Below, piece after piece: positions 36,290 to 46,014 of a DNA stretch of 64,000 bases. Made by a program: the position numbers and the translations under genes. Position 1 is the stretch's first letter, and the number at the start of each line of letters is the position of its first letter. Under the pieces are notes generated by a model that was given only the letters and a program-made list of their open reading frames with translations, was not told the DNA's origin and searched no databases. Source of the DNA: Comamonadaceae bacterium (lineage in GTDB: Bacteria; Pseudomonadota; Gammaproteobacteria; Burkholderiales; Burkholderiaceae_C); the NCBI GenBank assembly GCA_027488735.1, contig JAIYBB010000004.1:488718-552717 (forward strand), written 5' to 3'.

Positions 36290-36342
36290 TTCAGTGCTCC
36301 AGCGTGTTGTGATTCATGGGACTTGCATGGAAAACCTTGCAA

Positions 36343-36372
36343 ACATAGGATCATTCTATGTCTTATATAAGA
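36343..36372. promoter_or_regulatory. Overlapping dyads upstream of aceA
   Basis: ACATAG at 36343-36348 and CTATGT at 36356-36361, overlapping by one base the palindrome TCTTATATAAGA at 36361-36372. They lie 54-83 bp before the aceA start, a normal place for an operator. The binding protein is unknown. Confidence 0.4.
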
Positions 36373-36445
36373 TATAAAGCACATCTTGTTTATTATTTTT
36401 GCATTTGTTTTTATTTATATAGATCAATGGCTTATATCCATATTC

Positions 36446-36467
36446 CATATTGCAAAATTACAATATG
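36446..36467. promoter_or_regulatory. Inverted repeat between aceA and the H1-like gene
   Basis: CATATTG (36446-36452), eight bases, CAATATG (36461-36467). Perfect 7-bp arms, no T-run. It may serve either of the two divergent genes. Confidence 0.35.
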
Positions 36468-36736
36468 AAGATTTTTACAGCGCGCAGGGCAAGAGAAAAA
36501 TATCACTTTTCATCATGCAAAAAATAATTCCGTGCTTTGCATTTTGATTCTTCACCCTGAACCCCAACAACAGCACCATGTGGGTATGCGTTTGTTCAGA
36601 ACCATGAAAAACAAAATATCAGAGGGAAAAACATGATTTTTGCTATGAAAATTCAATTTTCTACCTTAGGATATAGGAAGCCGACAAAAACAAAAATCTT
36701 GGCGGCTTTTCAATCACTTCTAGAAGGAAAATGAAA

Positions 36737-37225
36737 ATGGCAACTGCAAAGAAAGCGGTTAAAAAAACCGCTGCAAAAAAATCCCCTGCGAAAAAAGCTC
36801 CCGCTAAAAAAGCTCCTGCGAAAAAAGCAGTAGCCAAAAAAGCTCCTGCAAAAAAAGTGGTAGCTAAAAAAGCACCCGCCAAAAAAGCTCCTGCTAAAAA
36901 AGCAGTTGCGAAAAAGGCGCCCGCCAAAAAAGCTGCAGTGAAAAAAACCGCAGCTAAAAAAGCACCGGCAAAGAAACGCACGCCTAACGCAGCCTTCATG
37001 AAACCGCTGACTCCCAGCGCAGCATTGGCAGCAGTGATCGGTTCAAGCCCGATGCCACGCACTGAAGTTGTGAGCAAAATGTGGGTCTACATCAAGAAAC
37101 ACAACTTGCAAGACAAAGTCAACAAACGCAATATCAACGCTGATGACAAGCTCAAAGCCGTATTCGGTAAAGCGCAAGTCACTATGTTTGAATTGGCCAG
37201 TTTGATTGGCAAACACCTGCACTGA
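36737..37225 (+). CDS. Histone H1-like lysine-rich protein with SWIB/MDM2 domain
   Basis: The 162-residue product has two parts. Residues 1-83 are almost purely Lys, Ala, Pro and Val in [14 protein letters not shown] repeats, like the tails of eukaryotic H1 and bacterial H1-like proteins, and should bind DNA without sequence preference. Residues about 85-162 form a SWIB domain ([20 protein letters not shown], then [15 protein letters not shown]). ATG 36737 is preferred over ATG 36731 because AAGGA then sits eight bases upstream rather than two. Proteins of this layout are common in Burkholderiales; their role in nucleoid structure is inferred. Confidence 0.9.
   Translation: MATAKKAVKKTAAKKSPAKKAPAKKAPAKKAVAKKAPAKKVVAKKAPAKKAPAKKAVAKKAPAKKAAVKKTAAKKAPAKKRTPNAAFMKPLTPSAALAAVIGSSPMPRTEVVSKMWVYIKKHNLQDKVNKRNINADDKLKAVFGKAQVTMFELASLIGKHLH
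36740..36985 (+). repeat. Imperfect tandem repeat coding for KKAPA units
   Basis: About 15 copies of a 15-base unit built on GCNAAAAAAGCNCCN, differing mainly at third positions, encode the H1-like tail. Such repeats may expand or contract by slippage, so tail length may vary between strains. Confidence 0.8.
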
Positions 37226-37246
37226 TCTTTTAGTCTGGTTCAAAAA

Positions 37247-37272
37247 AAAGGGCCGCTTTTGCGGCCCTTTTT
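37247..37272. terminator. Bidirectional terminator between the H1-like gene and clpB
   Basis: AAAGGGCCGC (37247-37256), loop TTTT, GCGGCCCTTT (37261-37270), with an A-run on the left and a T-run on the right, so it works for both convergent genes. Confidence 0.93.
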
Positions 37273-37284
37273 CATTCGTGCTAC

Positions 37285-39900
37285 TTAATCTTCAAGCGGC
37301 TTGACTGTCGACGTGAAAGTAAATTCACCTGGCGCTCGAATGGGATCTACATTGACTGAAATCATCACGCCCGGCAGGAATTTTCCTTCTAGCAACAATT
37401 TAGACAGGGGATTTTCGATCCGCTGCTGAATGGCACGCTTCAAAGGCCTGGCGCCAAAAACCGGGTCGAAGCCCACTTTGGCCAATTCAAGCAACGCCGC
37501 AGTTGACACATCTAAATGCAAGTCGATGCGCACGAGTCGATCGCTCAATGCCTGTAGCTGAATGCCTGCTATTTTTTCAATATGCTGGGCACTGAGCGAA
37601 TGAAACACCACAGTTTCATCAATTCTGTTGAGGAACTCAGGCCGGAAATGGTTCTTCAATTCATCAAACACTGCCTCTTTGATTTCCAACGAATCTCTGT
37701 TGACCATGGATTGAATGATCTTTGATCCAATATTCGAGGTCATCACGATGACGGTGTTTTTAAAATCCACCGTGCGCCCTTGTCCATCGGTCAACCTGCC
37801 GTCATCTAAGACCTGCAGCAAGATGTTGAACACATCAGGATGGGCTTTTTCAATCTCATCCATCAGAATCACTGAATAAGGCTTGCGTCTGACCAATTCG
37901 GTTAAGTAACCGCCTTCGTCATATCCAACATAACCGGGAGGGGCGCCAATCAACTTGCTCACAGAATGTTTCTCCATGAATTCGCTCATGTCGATACGTA
38001 TCAAGTGATCTTCGCTGTCGAACAAAAAACCTGCCAGCGATTTACACAATTCAGTTTTCCCGACGCCTGTTGGGCCCAAAAATAAAAATGAGCCTGTAGG
38101 TTTCGAAGGGTCACTCAGACCAGCGCGTGACCTTCTGATGGCATTTGCAACAGCTTGAATGGCTTCGTCTTGACCCACCACACTTTCATGCAGGCTGTCT
38201 TCCATACGAAGCAGTTTGTCACGCTCACCTTGCATCAATTTAGAAACAGGAATACCCGTAGCGCGGGCCACCACTTCAGCAATTTCTTCTGCACCCACCT
38301 GAGTGCGAAGCAACTTGGCTGTCATTGGCTGGTTGGAAGAGCTTTGCTCGTTGGCATTAGCCTCTTTCAAACGCTTTTCCAATTCAGGCAATTTTCCGTA
38401 TTGCAGTTCTGCGACCTTGTTGAAATTGCCTTGGCGTTTGAATTCCTCCATCTGCATCTTGCAGCGCTCAATCTCTTCCTTGAGCAATGCGCCTCCTTGA
38501 GCTTGCGCTTTTTCTGATTTCCATATTTCTTCTAAATCTGCATACTCCAATTGCAGTTTGACAATCTCATCTTCAATGATGGCCATGCGTTTTTGAGAAG
38601 CCTCGTCTTGCTCCTTGCGAACAGCTTCGCGCTCGATTTTGAGCTGTATCAATCGCCGGTCAAGCTTGTCCATGACCTCGGGTTTTGAATCAATTTCAAT
38701 TTTGATTTTTGCTGCCGCCTCATCAATCAAGTCGATGGCCTTGTCGGGTAAAAACCGGTCGGTGATATAGCGGTGAGATAGTTCTGCCGCCGCCACAATG
38801 GCAGGGTCGGTAATTTCTACGCCGTGGTGGACTTCATATTTTTCCTGCAAGCCGCGCAATATAGCGATGGTGGCTTCAACAGAGGGTTCGCCCACAATGA
38901 TTTTTTGAAATCTTCTTTCAAGCGCGGCGTCTTTTTCAATGAATTTTCTGTATTCATCCAAAGTAGTTGCGCCGACACAATGCAGTTCGCCACGCGCCAG
39001 TGCAGGCTTGAGCATATTCCCCGCATCCATGGCACCTTCGGCCTTCCCTGCACCCACCATGGTGTGTAGTTCATCGATAAAGACAATCGTATTTCCCTCG
39101 TCTTTGGCCAGTTCACTCAATACATTTTTGAGTCTTTCTTCAAATTCACCTCTGAACTTTGCCCCAGCCAGCAATGACGCCATGTCCAAAGACAAAACGC
39201 GCTTTCCCTTCAAAGAGTCCGGCACCTCTCCCGCAACAATGCGTTGCGCCAAGCCTTCGACAATGGCGGTCTTGCCTACTCCAGGCTCACCAATTAACAC
39301 TGGATTATTTTTACTTCGGCGCTGCAGTACTTGAATAGCGCGGCGAATTTCATCATCCCGTCCGATCACAGGATCGAGTTTGCCTTGCCTAGCCCGTTCA
39401 GTCAGATCCAGGCAATACTTTTTTAAAGTTTCACGTTGGCCTTCGGGATCTGCGGTTTTTACTGTCTCCCCGCCTCTCACCGCTTCAACGGATTGCAGCA
39501 AACTTTGTTTATTGAGTCCATGCGCTTTGGCCTTAACCGCCAATTCAATCTTGGAATCGCACAATGCCAGAAAAAATAATTCACTGGCCACGAATTGATC
39601 GCCACGCTTGATCGCATCTTTTTCTGCAGCTTGAAGCAAAGTGATCAAATCTCTTCCCACTTGCACCTGCTCTTGTCCTTGCACGGTGGGCAATTTGCCC
39701 ATTGATTCTTCGCTGTCCTTGAGCAAGCCGTTGATATTGACACCAGATCGCATCAAAATAGCTCGCGGCCCGTCATCTTGTTTGAGCATTGAAACAATCA
39801 GATGTGCAGGTTCAATGTAAGCGTGATCTCCACCCAAGGCCAACGTCTGCGCATCTGACAAAGCCTCTTGAAATTTGGTAGTTAACTTTTCTAACCGCAT
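37285..39900 (-). CDS. clpB: ATP-dependent disaggregase ClpB
   Basis: Hexameric Hsp100 chaperone that rescues aggregated protein with DnaK. The 871-residue protein has an N-domain, a first AAA+ domain with Walker A GEPGVGKT at 204-211, a coiled-coil M-domain (about 400-520), and a second AAA+ domain with [10 protein letters not shown] and pore loop GYVGYDEGG. No ClpP-binding loop was seen. I looked for a sigma-32 promoter in the 73-bp gap after moaE and found none that fits. Confidence 0.98.
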   Translation of the reverse strand: MRLEKLTTKFQEALSDAQTLALGGDHAYIEPAHLIVSMLKQDDGPRAILMRSGVNINGLLKDSEESMGKLPTVQGQEQVQVGRDLITLLQAAEKDAIKRGDQFVASELFFLALCDSKIELAVKAKAHGLNKQSLLQSVEAVRGGETVKTADPEGQRETLKKYCLDLTERARQGKLDPVIGRDDEIRRAIQVLQRRSKNNPVLIGEPGVGKTAIVEGLAQRIVAGEVPDSLKGKRVLSLDMASLLAGAKFRGEFEERLKNVLSELAKDEGNTIVFIDELHTMVGAGKAEGAMDAGNMLKPALARGELHCVGATTLDEYRKFIEKDAALERRFQKIIVGEPSVEATIAILRGLQEKYEVHHGVEITDPAIVAAAELSHRYITDRFLPDKAIDLIDEAAAKIKIEIDSKPEVMDKLDRRLIQLKIEREAVRKEQDEASQKRMAIIEDEIVKLQLEYADLEEIWKSEKAQAQGGALLKEEIERCKMQMEEFKRQGNFNKVAELQYGKLPELEKRLKEANANEQSSSNQPMTAKLLRTQVGAEEIAEVVARATGIPVSKLMQGERDKLLRMEDSLHESVVGQDEAIQAVANAIRRSRAGLSDPSKPTGSFLFLGPTGVGKTELCKSLAGFLFDSEDHLIRIDMSEFMEKHSVSKLIGAPPGYVGYDEGGYLTELVRRKPYSVILMDEIEKAHPDVFNILLQVLDDGRLTDGQGRTVDFKNTVIVMTSNIGSKIIQSMVNRDSLEIKEAVFDELKNHFRPEFLNRIDETVVFHSLSAQHIEKIAGIQLQALSDRLVRIDLHLDVSTAALLELAKVGFDPVFGARPLKRAIQQRIENPLSKLLLEGKFLPGVMISVNVDPIRAPGEFTFTSTVKPLED

Positions 39901-39973
39901 GTTGTCCTCACAAAGGGGTATCGTGTCAGTTACTTGCGGCGATTTCCTTCATTTTCAATGTAAATCAAAATGG

Positions 39974-40462
39974 TTATATTGAATCGCTGGCATTTTTAGC
40001 ATCAATGCCCCAGCGTTGTAAAGCTTGGTCGTCACTGACGCGCGCATCCACCCACCGGTGTCCATCAGGAGTGCCCTCTTTCTTCCAAAATGGTGCTTGC
40101 GTTTTAAGGTAGTCCATCAAAAACTCACAGGCTTGAAAGCTTTGCCCACGGTGCGCTGATGTGACTGCTACCAAAACAATTTGATCTAAGGGCATCAGCA
40201 AGCCGATACGGTGAATAACTTTTGCACCTTGGATATCAAACTGGTTGCGGGCTTCATCGAGCATTTTGCAAATGGATGCTTCTGTCATGCCGGGGTAATG
40301 CTCTAACTCCAGTGAGGACACCAAGTCACCTTCATTTCGGTCACGCACTGTTCCGATGAAACTGCACACTGCACCTACAGATTTATCACCCATGCGCAAG
40401 CTTGCAATTTCGGCACTGAGATCAAAATCCTCGGTTTGTATGGAAACATCAAATCGCATCAT
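39974..40462 (-). CDS. moaE: Molybdopterin synthase catalytic subunit MoaE
   Basis: With MoaD it inserts the dithiolene sulfurs into precursor Z. The 162-residue protein has the MoaE patterns VCSFIGTVRD, LELEHYPGMTEASI and HRIGLLMPLDQIVLVAV, ending with FWKKEGTPDGHRWVDA, which contains the catalytic lysines. ATG 40462 overlaps the moaD stop (TGATG). Confidence 0.96.
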   Translation of the reverse strand: MMRFDVSIQTEDFDLSAEIASLRMGDKSVGAVCSFIGTVRDRNEGDLVSSLELEHYPGMTEASICKMLDEARNQFDIQGAKVIHRIGLLMPLDQIVLVAVTSAHRGQSFQACEFLMDYLKTQAPFWKKEGTPDGHRWVDARVSDDQALQRWGIDAKNASDSI

Positions 40463-40713
40463 CAACCACCTGTGACTGGAGGGAAAAAAGCCACCTCGGC
40501 ATTTTCAGTTAACCGTGTGTTCTCATCGCACACCGTTTGATTGATTGCCATACGAATGGCTTTGCCAGCAGACAAGCCATTGCTGTAGTTTTCACCTCTG
40601 CCGATCAGTTCATTTCGCAGAGCTGCGAGATCAACACTTTGTGTGTCCAAGGATTCTTGCGACAGGCCAATGTGCTCGCGCACAGATGCAAAATAGCGGA
40701 CAGTGATTTTCAT
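40462..40713 (-). CDS. moaD: Molybdopterin synthase sulfur carrier subunit MoaD
   Basis: Ubiquitin-like 83-residue carrier ending in the required Gly-Gly (FFPPVTGG), which is thiocarboxylated by MoeB. The start MKITVRYFASVREHIG is typical. Its ATG overlaps the moeA stop by four bases. Confidence 0.95.
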   Translation of the reverse strand: MKITVRYFASVREHIGLSQESLDTQSVDLAALRNELIGRGENYSNGLSAGKAIRMAINQTVCDENTRLTENAEVAFFPPVTGG

Positions 40714-41957
40714 GACATCAATTCAAAAAATGGAATAAAGCCAACAGTGTCACCGGGTGTGATGGTGTTTCCAGCCGGATTGTCGACCAACCCATCAGCC
40801 CAGACCGTTGATGTCAGCACCCCAGAACCTTGGTTATCAAACAAGTCTAAACCGCCTGCAGTGTTTCTTTTCACACGTAAAAATTCACGACGTTTGTCTG
40901 CCTTCGGCCATGAAAAATCTGCTCGCAAGGGATAGGGATTTAATTTGGTTTGGTTGACACCTTGCAGATTCAAAATAAAAGGACGCGCTAATAAAAGAAA
41001 TGTGACAAAACCAGAGACGGGGTTCCCGGGCAGTCCAATGAAATGCGTTAATTTTTGATGGGCTTTCAATTGACCGTAGGCAAAAGGCTTTCCGGGCTTG
41101 ATAGCCAAGGACCACAATTGCAACTCACCCAACGACTGAATCGCAGGCTTCACGTGGTCTTCCTCACCAACCGACACCCCGCCACTCGTCAAAATCAAAT
41201 CATGATTTTCACAGGCACTTCTGAACGCTGTTTCAGTTTGCGACAAACTGTCAGGCAATATACCCAGGTCAGAAACATCACAGCCTAAACGTCTTAAAAA
41301 CGCTAATAAAAAGAAACGATTGGAGTTGTAAATAGAACCAGCTGGCATATCAGCAGGGGCAATTTCTCCGGGCATCACCAATTCATCACCCGTTGAAAAA
41401 AGAGCTACTTTGGGTCGCTTGTAAACACGTAAGCTTGCCCGACCGATGCTTGCAGCCAAACCAATGGATGAGGGATTCAATAGATTGCCTTTTGACAAAA
41501 TGCTTGCATTTAAGGAAATGTCTTCGCCCTTGTAACGTATGCATTGCCCGCGCCGTGGCTCAGAGCGAATATGAATTTGGCCATCCGGCAAAACCTCACA
41601 GTCTTCTTGCATCACCACAGTGTCAGCACCATCGGGCACAGGCGCCCCGGTAAAAATTCTGTCAGCGTGACCCTCTTGTAATTTTTCTGGAAAGTGGCCT
41701 GCTGCAATCCGCTGCCCTGCTTGCAAAATGCCCTTGCGATTTACAAAATCTTCATAGCAAAACGCATAGCCATCCATGGCGGAATTGTCGAACCCTGGCA
41801 CCTGTATCTCTGAATAAATATCTTCGGCGAGTATGCGTTGGTCTGCGTCAAAAGTTGACACAATTTCTACGGTCGGATTCGACGTTGAAAATTGCAGGAT
41901 GTTTTCCAGTGCAGCATCCAACGAAAGTAGTGCAGGTTTGTTCATTGGCTTTGTCAT
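40710..41957 (-). CDS. moeA: Molybdopterin molybdenumtransferase MoeA
   Basis: Inserts molybdate into adenylylated molybdopterin. The 415-residue protein has IQVPGFDNSAMDGYAF (about 50-70), IFTGAPVPDGADTVV, the MoCF-binding domain with LTSGGVSVGEEDHVK, and a C-terminal beta domain. ATG 41957 was chosen; ATG 41945 and a TTG at 41972 are other options, and no start has a strong ribosome site. It follows thrC closely, so threonine and molybdopterin genes probably share a transcript. Confidence 0.95.
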   Translation of the reverse strand: MTKPMNKPALLSLDAALENILQFSTSNPTVEIVSTFDADQRILAEDIYSEIQVPGFDNSAMDGYAFCYEDFVNRKGILQAGQRIAAGHFPEKLQEGHADRIFTGAPVPDGADTVVMQEDCEVLPDGQIHIRSEPRRGQCIRYKGEDISLNASILSKGNLLNPSSIGLAASIGRASLRVYKRPKVALFSTGDELVMPGEIAPADMPAGSIYNSNRFFLLAFLRRLGCDVSDLGILPDSLSQTETAFRSACENHDLILTSGGVSVGEEDHVKPAIQSLGELQLWSLAIKPGKPFAYGQLKAHQKLTHFIGLPGNPVSGFVTFLLLARPFILNLQGVNQTKLNPYPLRADFSWPKADKRREFLRVKRNTAGGLDLFDNQGSGVLTSTVWADGLVDNPAGNTITPGDTVGFIPFFELMS

Positions 41958-41968
41958 GCAGGTTAATT

Positions 41969-43396
41969 TCAAGCGCAGTGTTCTGCAATAAATTTTTTAA
42001 CCAATTGTGTGTCAGCAGACATAGATTCAAACCGCAGTGCACAATTTTCCAAGTCTTTGTATTTATCAGGTGTTGGCGGTACTGCTCCAATCGCCTCTTG
42101 GATAACGTCTGAGAATTTAACAGGTAAAGCGGTCTCAAGCACCACCATAGGAATGTCATCTTCTAAAAATTGCCTGGCGACATTCAATCCGTCAGCTGTA
42201 TGGGGGTCAATCAATTCACCGAATTTTTCAAACGTGTCTTTGATGGCGAACAATCGTTGCAGATGGTTACTGTGTCCACTCACGAATCCGTAGTCTTCAC
42301 GAATTCCTGAAAATTCCGGATGATCAGAAAGAGAGAATTCTCCATGAGCCTGTAACTTCTTCGAAAATAATTCTGCTGTTTTTGAAGCGTCACGGCCAAT
42401 CAAATCAAAAATAAATCGCTCGAAATTACTTGCTTTGGAAATATCCATCGAGGGACTTGAGGTTTCATAGGTGTTTGAACTGTTACGCACCTTGTATAAA
42501 CCAGTTTTGAAAAAATCATCCAACACATTGTTTTCATTGGTAGCAACTACCAATCGAGAAACAGGCAAGCCCATCATTTTTGCGACGTGACCAGCGCATA
42601 CATTGCCAAAATTTCCACTGGGAACTGAAAAGCTAACCAGTTGGTTGTTGTCGGTGGTTGCTTGAAAGTAACCAGCAAAATAGTAGACAACTTGCGCCAG
42701 TAATCTTGCCCAATTAATGGAGTTGACGGTTCCGATTTTGTATGTTTTTTTAAATTCAAGATCAGAAGAAACCTCTTTGACAATGTCTTGGCAATCGTCA
42801 AATACGCCTTGGATAGCAATATTGAAAATATTTGCATCCATGAGACTGAACATTTGCGCTTTCTGAAATTTGCTCATACGTCCATCTGGACTGGTCATAA
42901 AGACACGAACACCTTTTTTGCCACGCATGGCATATTCAGCTGCACTGCCTGTGTCACCCGATGTCGCACCCAAAATATTGAGTTGCTGGTTTTTTCTCAG
43001 CAGTTCGTACTCAAATAAATTGCCCAGTAGCTGCATAGCCATGTCTTTGAAGGCCAAAGTTGGTCCATTGGACAAAGCAAGAATTGAAATATTTGCATCT
43101 AATTTTCGAAGCGGCGTGATCAAGTGGCTGCCAAAAATATTCTCTGTGTACGTTTTGGTGCATAGCGCAAGAAGATCATCCCGCGGAATGTCGTCTACAT
43201 ACACACTTAAAATTTCAAAAGCCAAATAGGCATAGCCTTTTTTAAAATAAATGTCACGCAACCGCTGCAACTCGTATGAATGAATTTTTGGATAGTATTC
43301 AGGAAGATATAAACCGCCATCAGGCGCCAATCCTTCAAGCAAAATGTCGCAAAATTTCTTTTTTACCGAATGGCCTCGGGTAGAAATATAAAACAT
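41969..43396 (-). CDS. thrC: Threonine synthase
   Basis: PLP enzyme converting O-phosphohomoserine to threonine. The 475-residue protein has the N-terminal segment STRGHSVKKKFCDILLEGLAPDGGLYLP, shown here only by its start STRGHS and its GGLYLP, the PLP lysine K117 in LAFKDMAMQL, and GATSGDTGSAAEYA, the phosphate-binding loop. Its ATG shares one base with the hom stop (TGATG). Confidence 0.97.
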   Translation of the reverse strand: MFYISTRGHSVKKKFCDILLEGLAPDGGLYLPEYYPKIHSYELQRLRDIYFKKGYAYLAFEILSVYVDDIPRDDLLALCTKTYTENIFGSHLITPLRKLDANISILALSNGPTLAFKDMAMQLLGNLFEYELLRKNQQLNILGATSGDTGSAAEYAMRGKKGVRVFMTSPDGRMSKFQKAQMFSLMDANIFNIAIQGVFDDCQDIVKEVSSDLEFKKTYKIGTVNSINWARLLAQVVYYFAGYFQATTDNNQLVSFSVPSGNFGNVCAGHVAKMMGLPVSRLVVATNENNVLDDFFKTGLYKVRNSSNTYETSSPSMDISKASNFERFIFDLIGRDASKTAELFSKKLQAHGEFSLSDHPEFSGIREDYGFVSGHSNHLQRLFAIKDTFEKFGELIDPHTADGLNVARQFLEDDIPMVVLETALPVKFSDVIQEAIGAVPPTPDKYKDLENCALRFESMSADTQLVKKFIAEHCA

Positions 43397-44709
43397 CAGT
43401 TGAAATCTTCCTTGCGAATACGAACCACCGGCAGCAAAACCGTGGGTAATTTTTGAATTTTTGTAATAGCTTGGTTCATCACACCCTCCTTGGCTTCATG
43501 GGTCAAAATGATGAGTTCGGTTTGCTTGCTGGTTGCATCAGCAGGTTGCTGCAACATGGCGTCAACACTGATGCCATATTCAGCCAAAATACTGGTGATA
43601 CTTGCCAAAACTCCCGGCTGATCAGCAACAGAAATTCTCAAATAGTTGCAAGTGACCACCGCCTCAATATTCAAAATATCGAGGGATTCGATGAACTCGT
43701 CTTGAAAAGCCAAATGGGGAATACGATTTGCGGCATCGGTAGTTTGCGCCCTAGCAATATCAATCAAATCTGCAATCACCGCACTTGCTGTGGGTTCCCC
43801 GCCGGCACCCTTACCGTAATACATGCTTGTACCCAATGCATCGGAATGCACCATGACAGCATTCATGACACCTTCTACATTGGCGATCAAAGAACGCTCA
43901 GAAATCAAACATGGATGTACCCGAACTTCAATACCAATTTGGGTACGCTTGGCAATTCCCAATAATTTGATGCGATAACCTAGTTGGGCCGCCAATTGCA
44001 TGTCCCTAGATTCAAGACGCGTGATGCCCTCAACATAAGCTTGGGTAAAGGGAATAGGAATGCCATATGCAATGGCTGCGAGCAAACTGCACTTGTGTGC
44101 TGCATCCGTTCCTTCAATGTCAAAAGTAGGATCTGCTTCAGCGTACCCCAATGTTTGGGCTTGCTCCAAAGCTTGCGCAAATGTCCATGACTTTTCATGC
44201 ATTTGTGTCAATATGAAATTGGTCGTTCCGTTGATGATGCCCGCTATCCATTCGATTTGGTTGGCGGCCAAGCCTTCGCGTACCACTTTGATGATTGGAA
44301 TTCCACCTGCGACGGATGACTCAAAACCCACCATGCAAGCATTTTTTTGGGCCAATTGAAAAATTTTCTCGCCATGTGTGGCTAACAAGGCTTTGTTGGC
44401 AGTTACCACGTGCTTGCCAGCTTGCAGCGCTTTTGACACCACCTCTAGGGCAAAGCCATAGCCACCGATTAATTCAATCACTACATCTATATCTGCACGT
44501 GAGATGATCTCGTTCGCATCAGAAACCACGGTGCAATCTGCGTCAACTACCGATTTGACTTTTTCTGTATCTAAATCAGCAACCATGCTGATATGCAGCC
44601 CACGGCCCAAGCGCCTTTGAATCTGATGCTGGTTGCGTTTTAATAATTCGTAGGTACCGCTGCCCACCGTACCAAAACCAATCAGGCCAATCTGCAAAGG
44701 TTTCAACAT
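43396..44709 (-). CDS. hom: Homoserine dehydrogenase with ACT domain
   Basis: Reduces aspartate semialdehyde to homoserine. The 437 residues comprise a Rossmann domain (IGLIGFGTVGSGTYELL, about 7-23), a catalytic domain with GIINGTTNFILTQM and AEADPTFDIEGTDAAHK, and a C-terminal ACT domain (YLRISVADQPGVLASITSIL) for threonine feedback. It is monofunctional, without an aspartokinase part. It overlaps the alaA 3' end by seven bases. Confidence 0.97.
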   Translation of the reverse strand: MLKPLQIGLIGFGTVGSGTYELLKRNQHQIQRRLGRGLHISMVADLDTEKVKSVVDADCTVVSDANEIISRADIDVVIELIGGYGFALEVVSKALQAGKHVVTANKALLATHGEKIFQLAQKNACMVGFESSVAGGIPIIKVVREGLAANQIEWIAGIINGTTNFILTQMHEKSWTFAQALEQAQTLGYAEADPTFDIEGTDAAHKCSLLAAIAYGIPIPFTQAYVEGITRLESRDMQLAAQLGYRIKLLGIAKRTQIGIEVRVHPCLISERSLIANVEGVMNAVMVHSDALGTSMYYGKGAGGEPTASAVIADLIDIARAQTTDAANRIPHLAFQDEFIESLDILNIEAVVTCNYLRISVADQPGVLASITSILAEYGISVDAMLQQPADATSKQTELIILTHEAKEGVMNQAITKIQKLPTVLLPVVRIRKEDFN

Positions 44710-45929
44710 GTGGGGTTCTTTCGGTAGTTATCCAAAAACTTGGCTATGCGTTCAATCGCGACACGGAGTTCATCCTCGTGCGGCAAGAAAACAATACGGA
44801 AGTGGTCTGGTGCGGGCCAATTAAACCCAGTTCCTTGAACCAATAGCACTTTGGTATCTTGTAATAATTCATTGATGAAATGCTGATCGTTTTTGATGGG
44901 ATACATCTTTGGATCAAGCTTAGGAAACATATACAACGCCGCTTGAGGCTTCACGCAAGTGACACCGGGTATGGCAGTGATCAATTCGTAAGCCAAGTCA
45001 CGTTGCCGCCGCAATCTACCGCCCGGCTTGATCAGGTCATTGATGGTTTGGTAGCCCCCAAGCGCCGTTTGTATGGCGCTTTGACCGGGCACGTTCGCGC
45101 ACAAGCGCATAGATGAGAGCATATTCAAGCCCTCGATGTAATCTTTGGCAGGCTTTTTATCACCTGAGACGATCAACCACCCGGCACGGTATCCGCAAGA
45201 CCGATAGCTTTTTGACAGTGAATTAAAAGTAAGGGTTAAGACATCCTTAGACAAACTTCCAAGTGCTGTGTGACGGACATCGTCATACAACACTTTGTCA
45301 TAAACCTCATCAGCAAAAATGATGAGACCATGTTCTCTGGCGAGTTCAACGATACCTTTTAAAAGCTCGTCTGAGTAAAGAGCACCTGTTGGGTTGTTGG
45401 GGTTGATAACAACAATTCCTTTGGTATTTTTTGTGATTTTTGATTTGATATCTTTCAAATCAGGCATCCATCCATTGGCCTCGTCACACAGGTAATGCAC
45501 GGGTGTGCCGCCCGACAAGCTGACCGCGGCCGTCCACAAAGGATAGTCAGGGGCCGGAAGCAATAATTCGTCACCAGTGTTGAGTAAGGCATTGGTTGCC
45601 ATCACTATCAATTCGCTAGCACCGTTACCCAAATAAATATCATCTAATCCGACGCCATCTATGCCTTGTTGCTGGCTGTATTGCATCACTGCTTTGCGCG
45701 CTGCGAATATGCCTTTGCTGTCTGAGTAAGCAGCCGCACCCGGTAAATTGCGAATAATGTCTTGTTGTATTTCTTCAGGCGCATCGAAACCAAACACCGC
45801 AAGATTTCCGATGTTAAGTTTGATGATCTTGTGCCCTTCTTCTTCCATCTGACGCGCTTTTTCCAATACAGGGCCGCGAATGTCATAACAAACATTGTCT
45901 AGCTTGGATGATTTTTGAATGGTTTTCAA
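44703..45929 (-). CDS. alaA: Alanine transaminase AlaA, predicted TTG start
   Basis: PLP class I aminotransferase forming alanine from pyruvate and glutamate. Reading from TTG 45929 gives 408 residues beginning LKTIQKSSKLDNVCYDIRGP (first residue Met in the protein), the usual family start, with GGAG five bases upstream. PLP lysine is K240 in SLSKSYRSCGY, and NPNNPTGALY (about 176-185) is conserved. The frame stays open to 46055, but that extension is not conserved and runs into the divergent gene; a GTG at 45953 is another possible start. Order alaA-hom-thrC is usual for Burkholderiales. Confidence 0.9.
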   Translation of the reverse strand: MKTIQKSSKLDNVCYDIRGPVLEKARQMEEEGHKIIKLNIGNLAVFGFDAPEEIQQDIIRNLPGAAAYSDSKGIFAARKAVMQYSQQQGIDGVGLDDIYLGNGASELIVMATNALLNTGDELLLPAPDYPLWTAAVSLSGGTPVHYLCDEANGWMPDLKDIKSKITKNTKGIVVINPNNPTGALYSDELLKGIVELAREHGLIIFADEVYDKVLYDDVRHTALGSLSKDVLTLTFNSLSKSYRSCGYRAGWLIVSGDKKPAKDYIEGLNMLSSMRLCANVPGQSAIQTALGGYQTINDLIKPGGRLRRQRDLAYELITAIPGVTCVKPQAALYMFPKLDPKMYPIKNDQHFINELLQDTKVLLVQGTGFNWPAPDHFRIVFLPHEDELRVAIERIAKFLDNYRKNPTC

Positions 45930-45961
45930 CTCAACTCCATGTTCAATTTTCACGAAAAGTC

Positions 45962-45967
45962 TATAAT
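45962..45967 (+). promoter_or_regulatory. Consensus -10 hexamer upstream of the Mth938-domain gene
   Basis: TATAAT 48 bp before the ATG at 46015. The -35 region is poor. It lies in the 85-bp gap between divergent starts. Confidence 0.4.
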
Positions 45968-46014
45968 TTGAACATATTTCTGGGGGTTTTTCCTCATTTA
46001 CTCTGATTGACACG

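Larger units (their letters stand above)
36290..36736. other. Divergent control region between aceA and the H1-like gene, 447 bp
   Basis: Very AT-rich and without a gene. It contains three dyads: ACATAG-N7-CTATGT (36343-36361), the perfect 12-bp palindrome TCTTATATAAGA (36361-36372), and CATATTG-N8-CAATATG (36446-36467). TTGCAAA-like words occur at about 36337 and 36451. AAGGA at 36724-36728 is the ribosome site for the H1-like gene. I could not settle on clear -35/-10 pairs. Confidence 0.55.

Noticed and set aside
36661..37077. 138-codon minus-strand frame rich in Ala and Phe opposite the H1-like gene
   Set aside because: It is the reverse reading of the AAAAAAGC repeats; repeats of this kind leave both strands open.
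39901..39973. Possible sigma-32 promoter for clpB
   Set aside because: A TTGAAA and a CCCCTT occur, but the distance between them is about twice what a heat-shock promoter needs.
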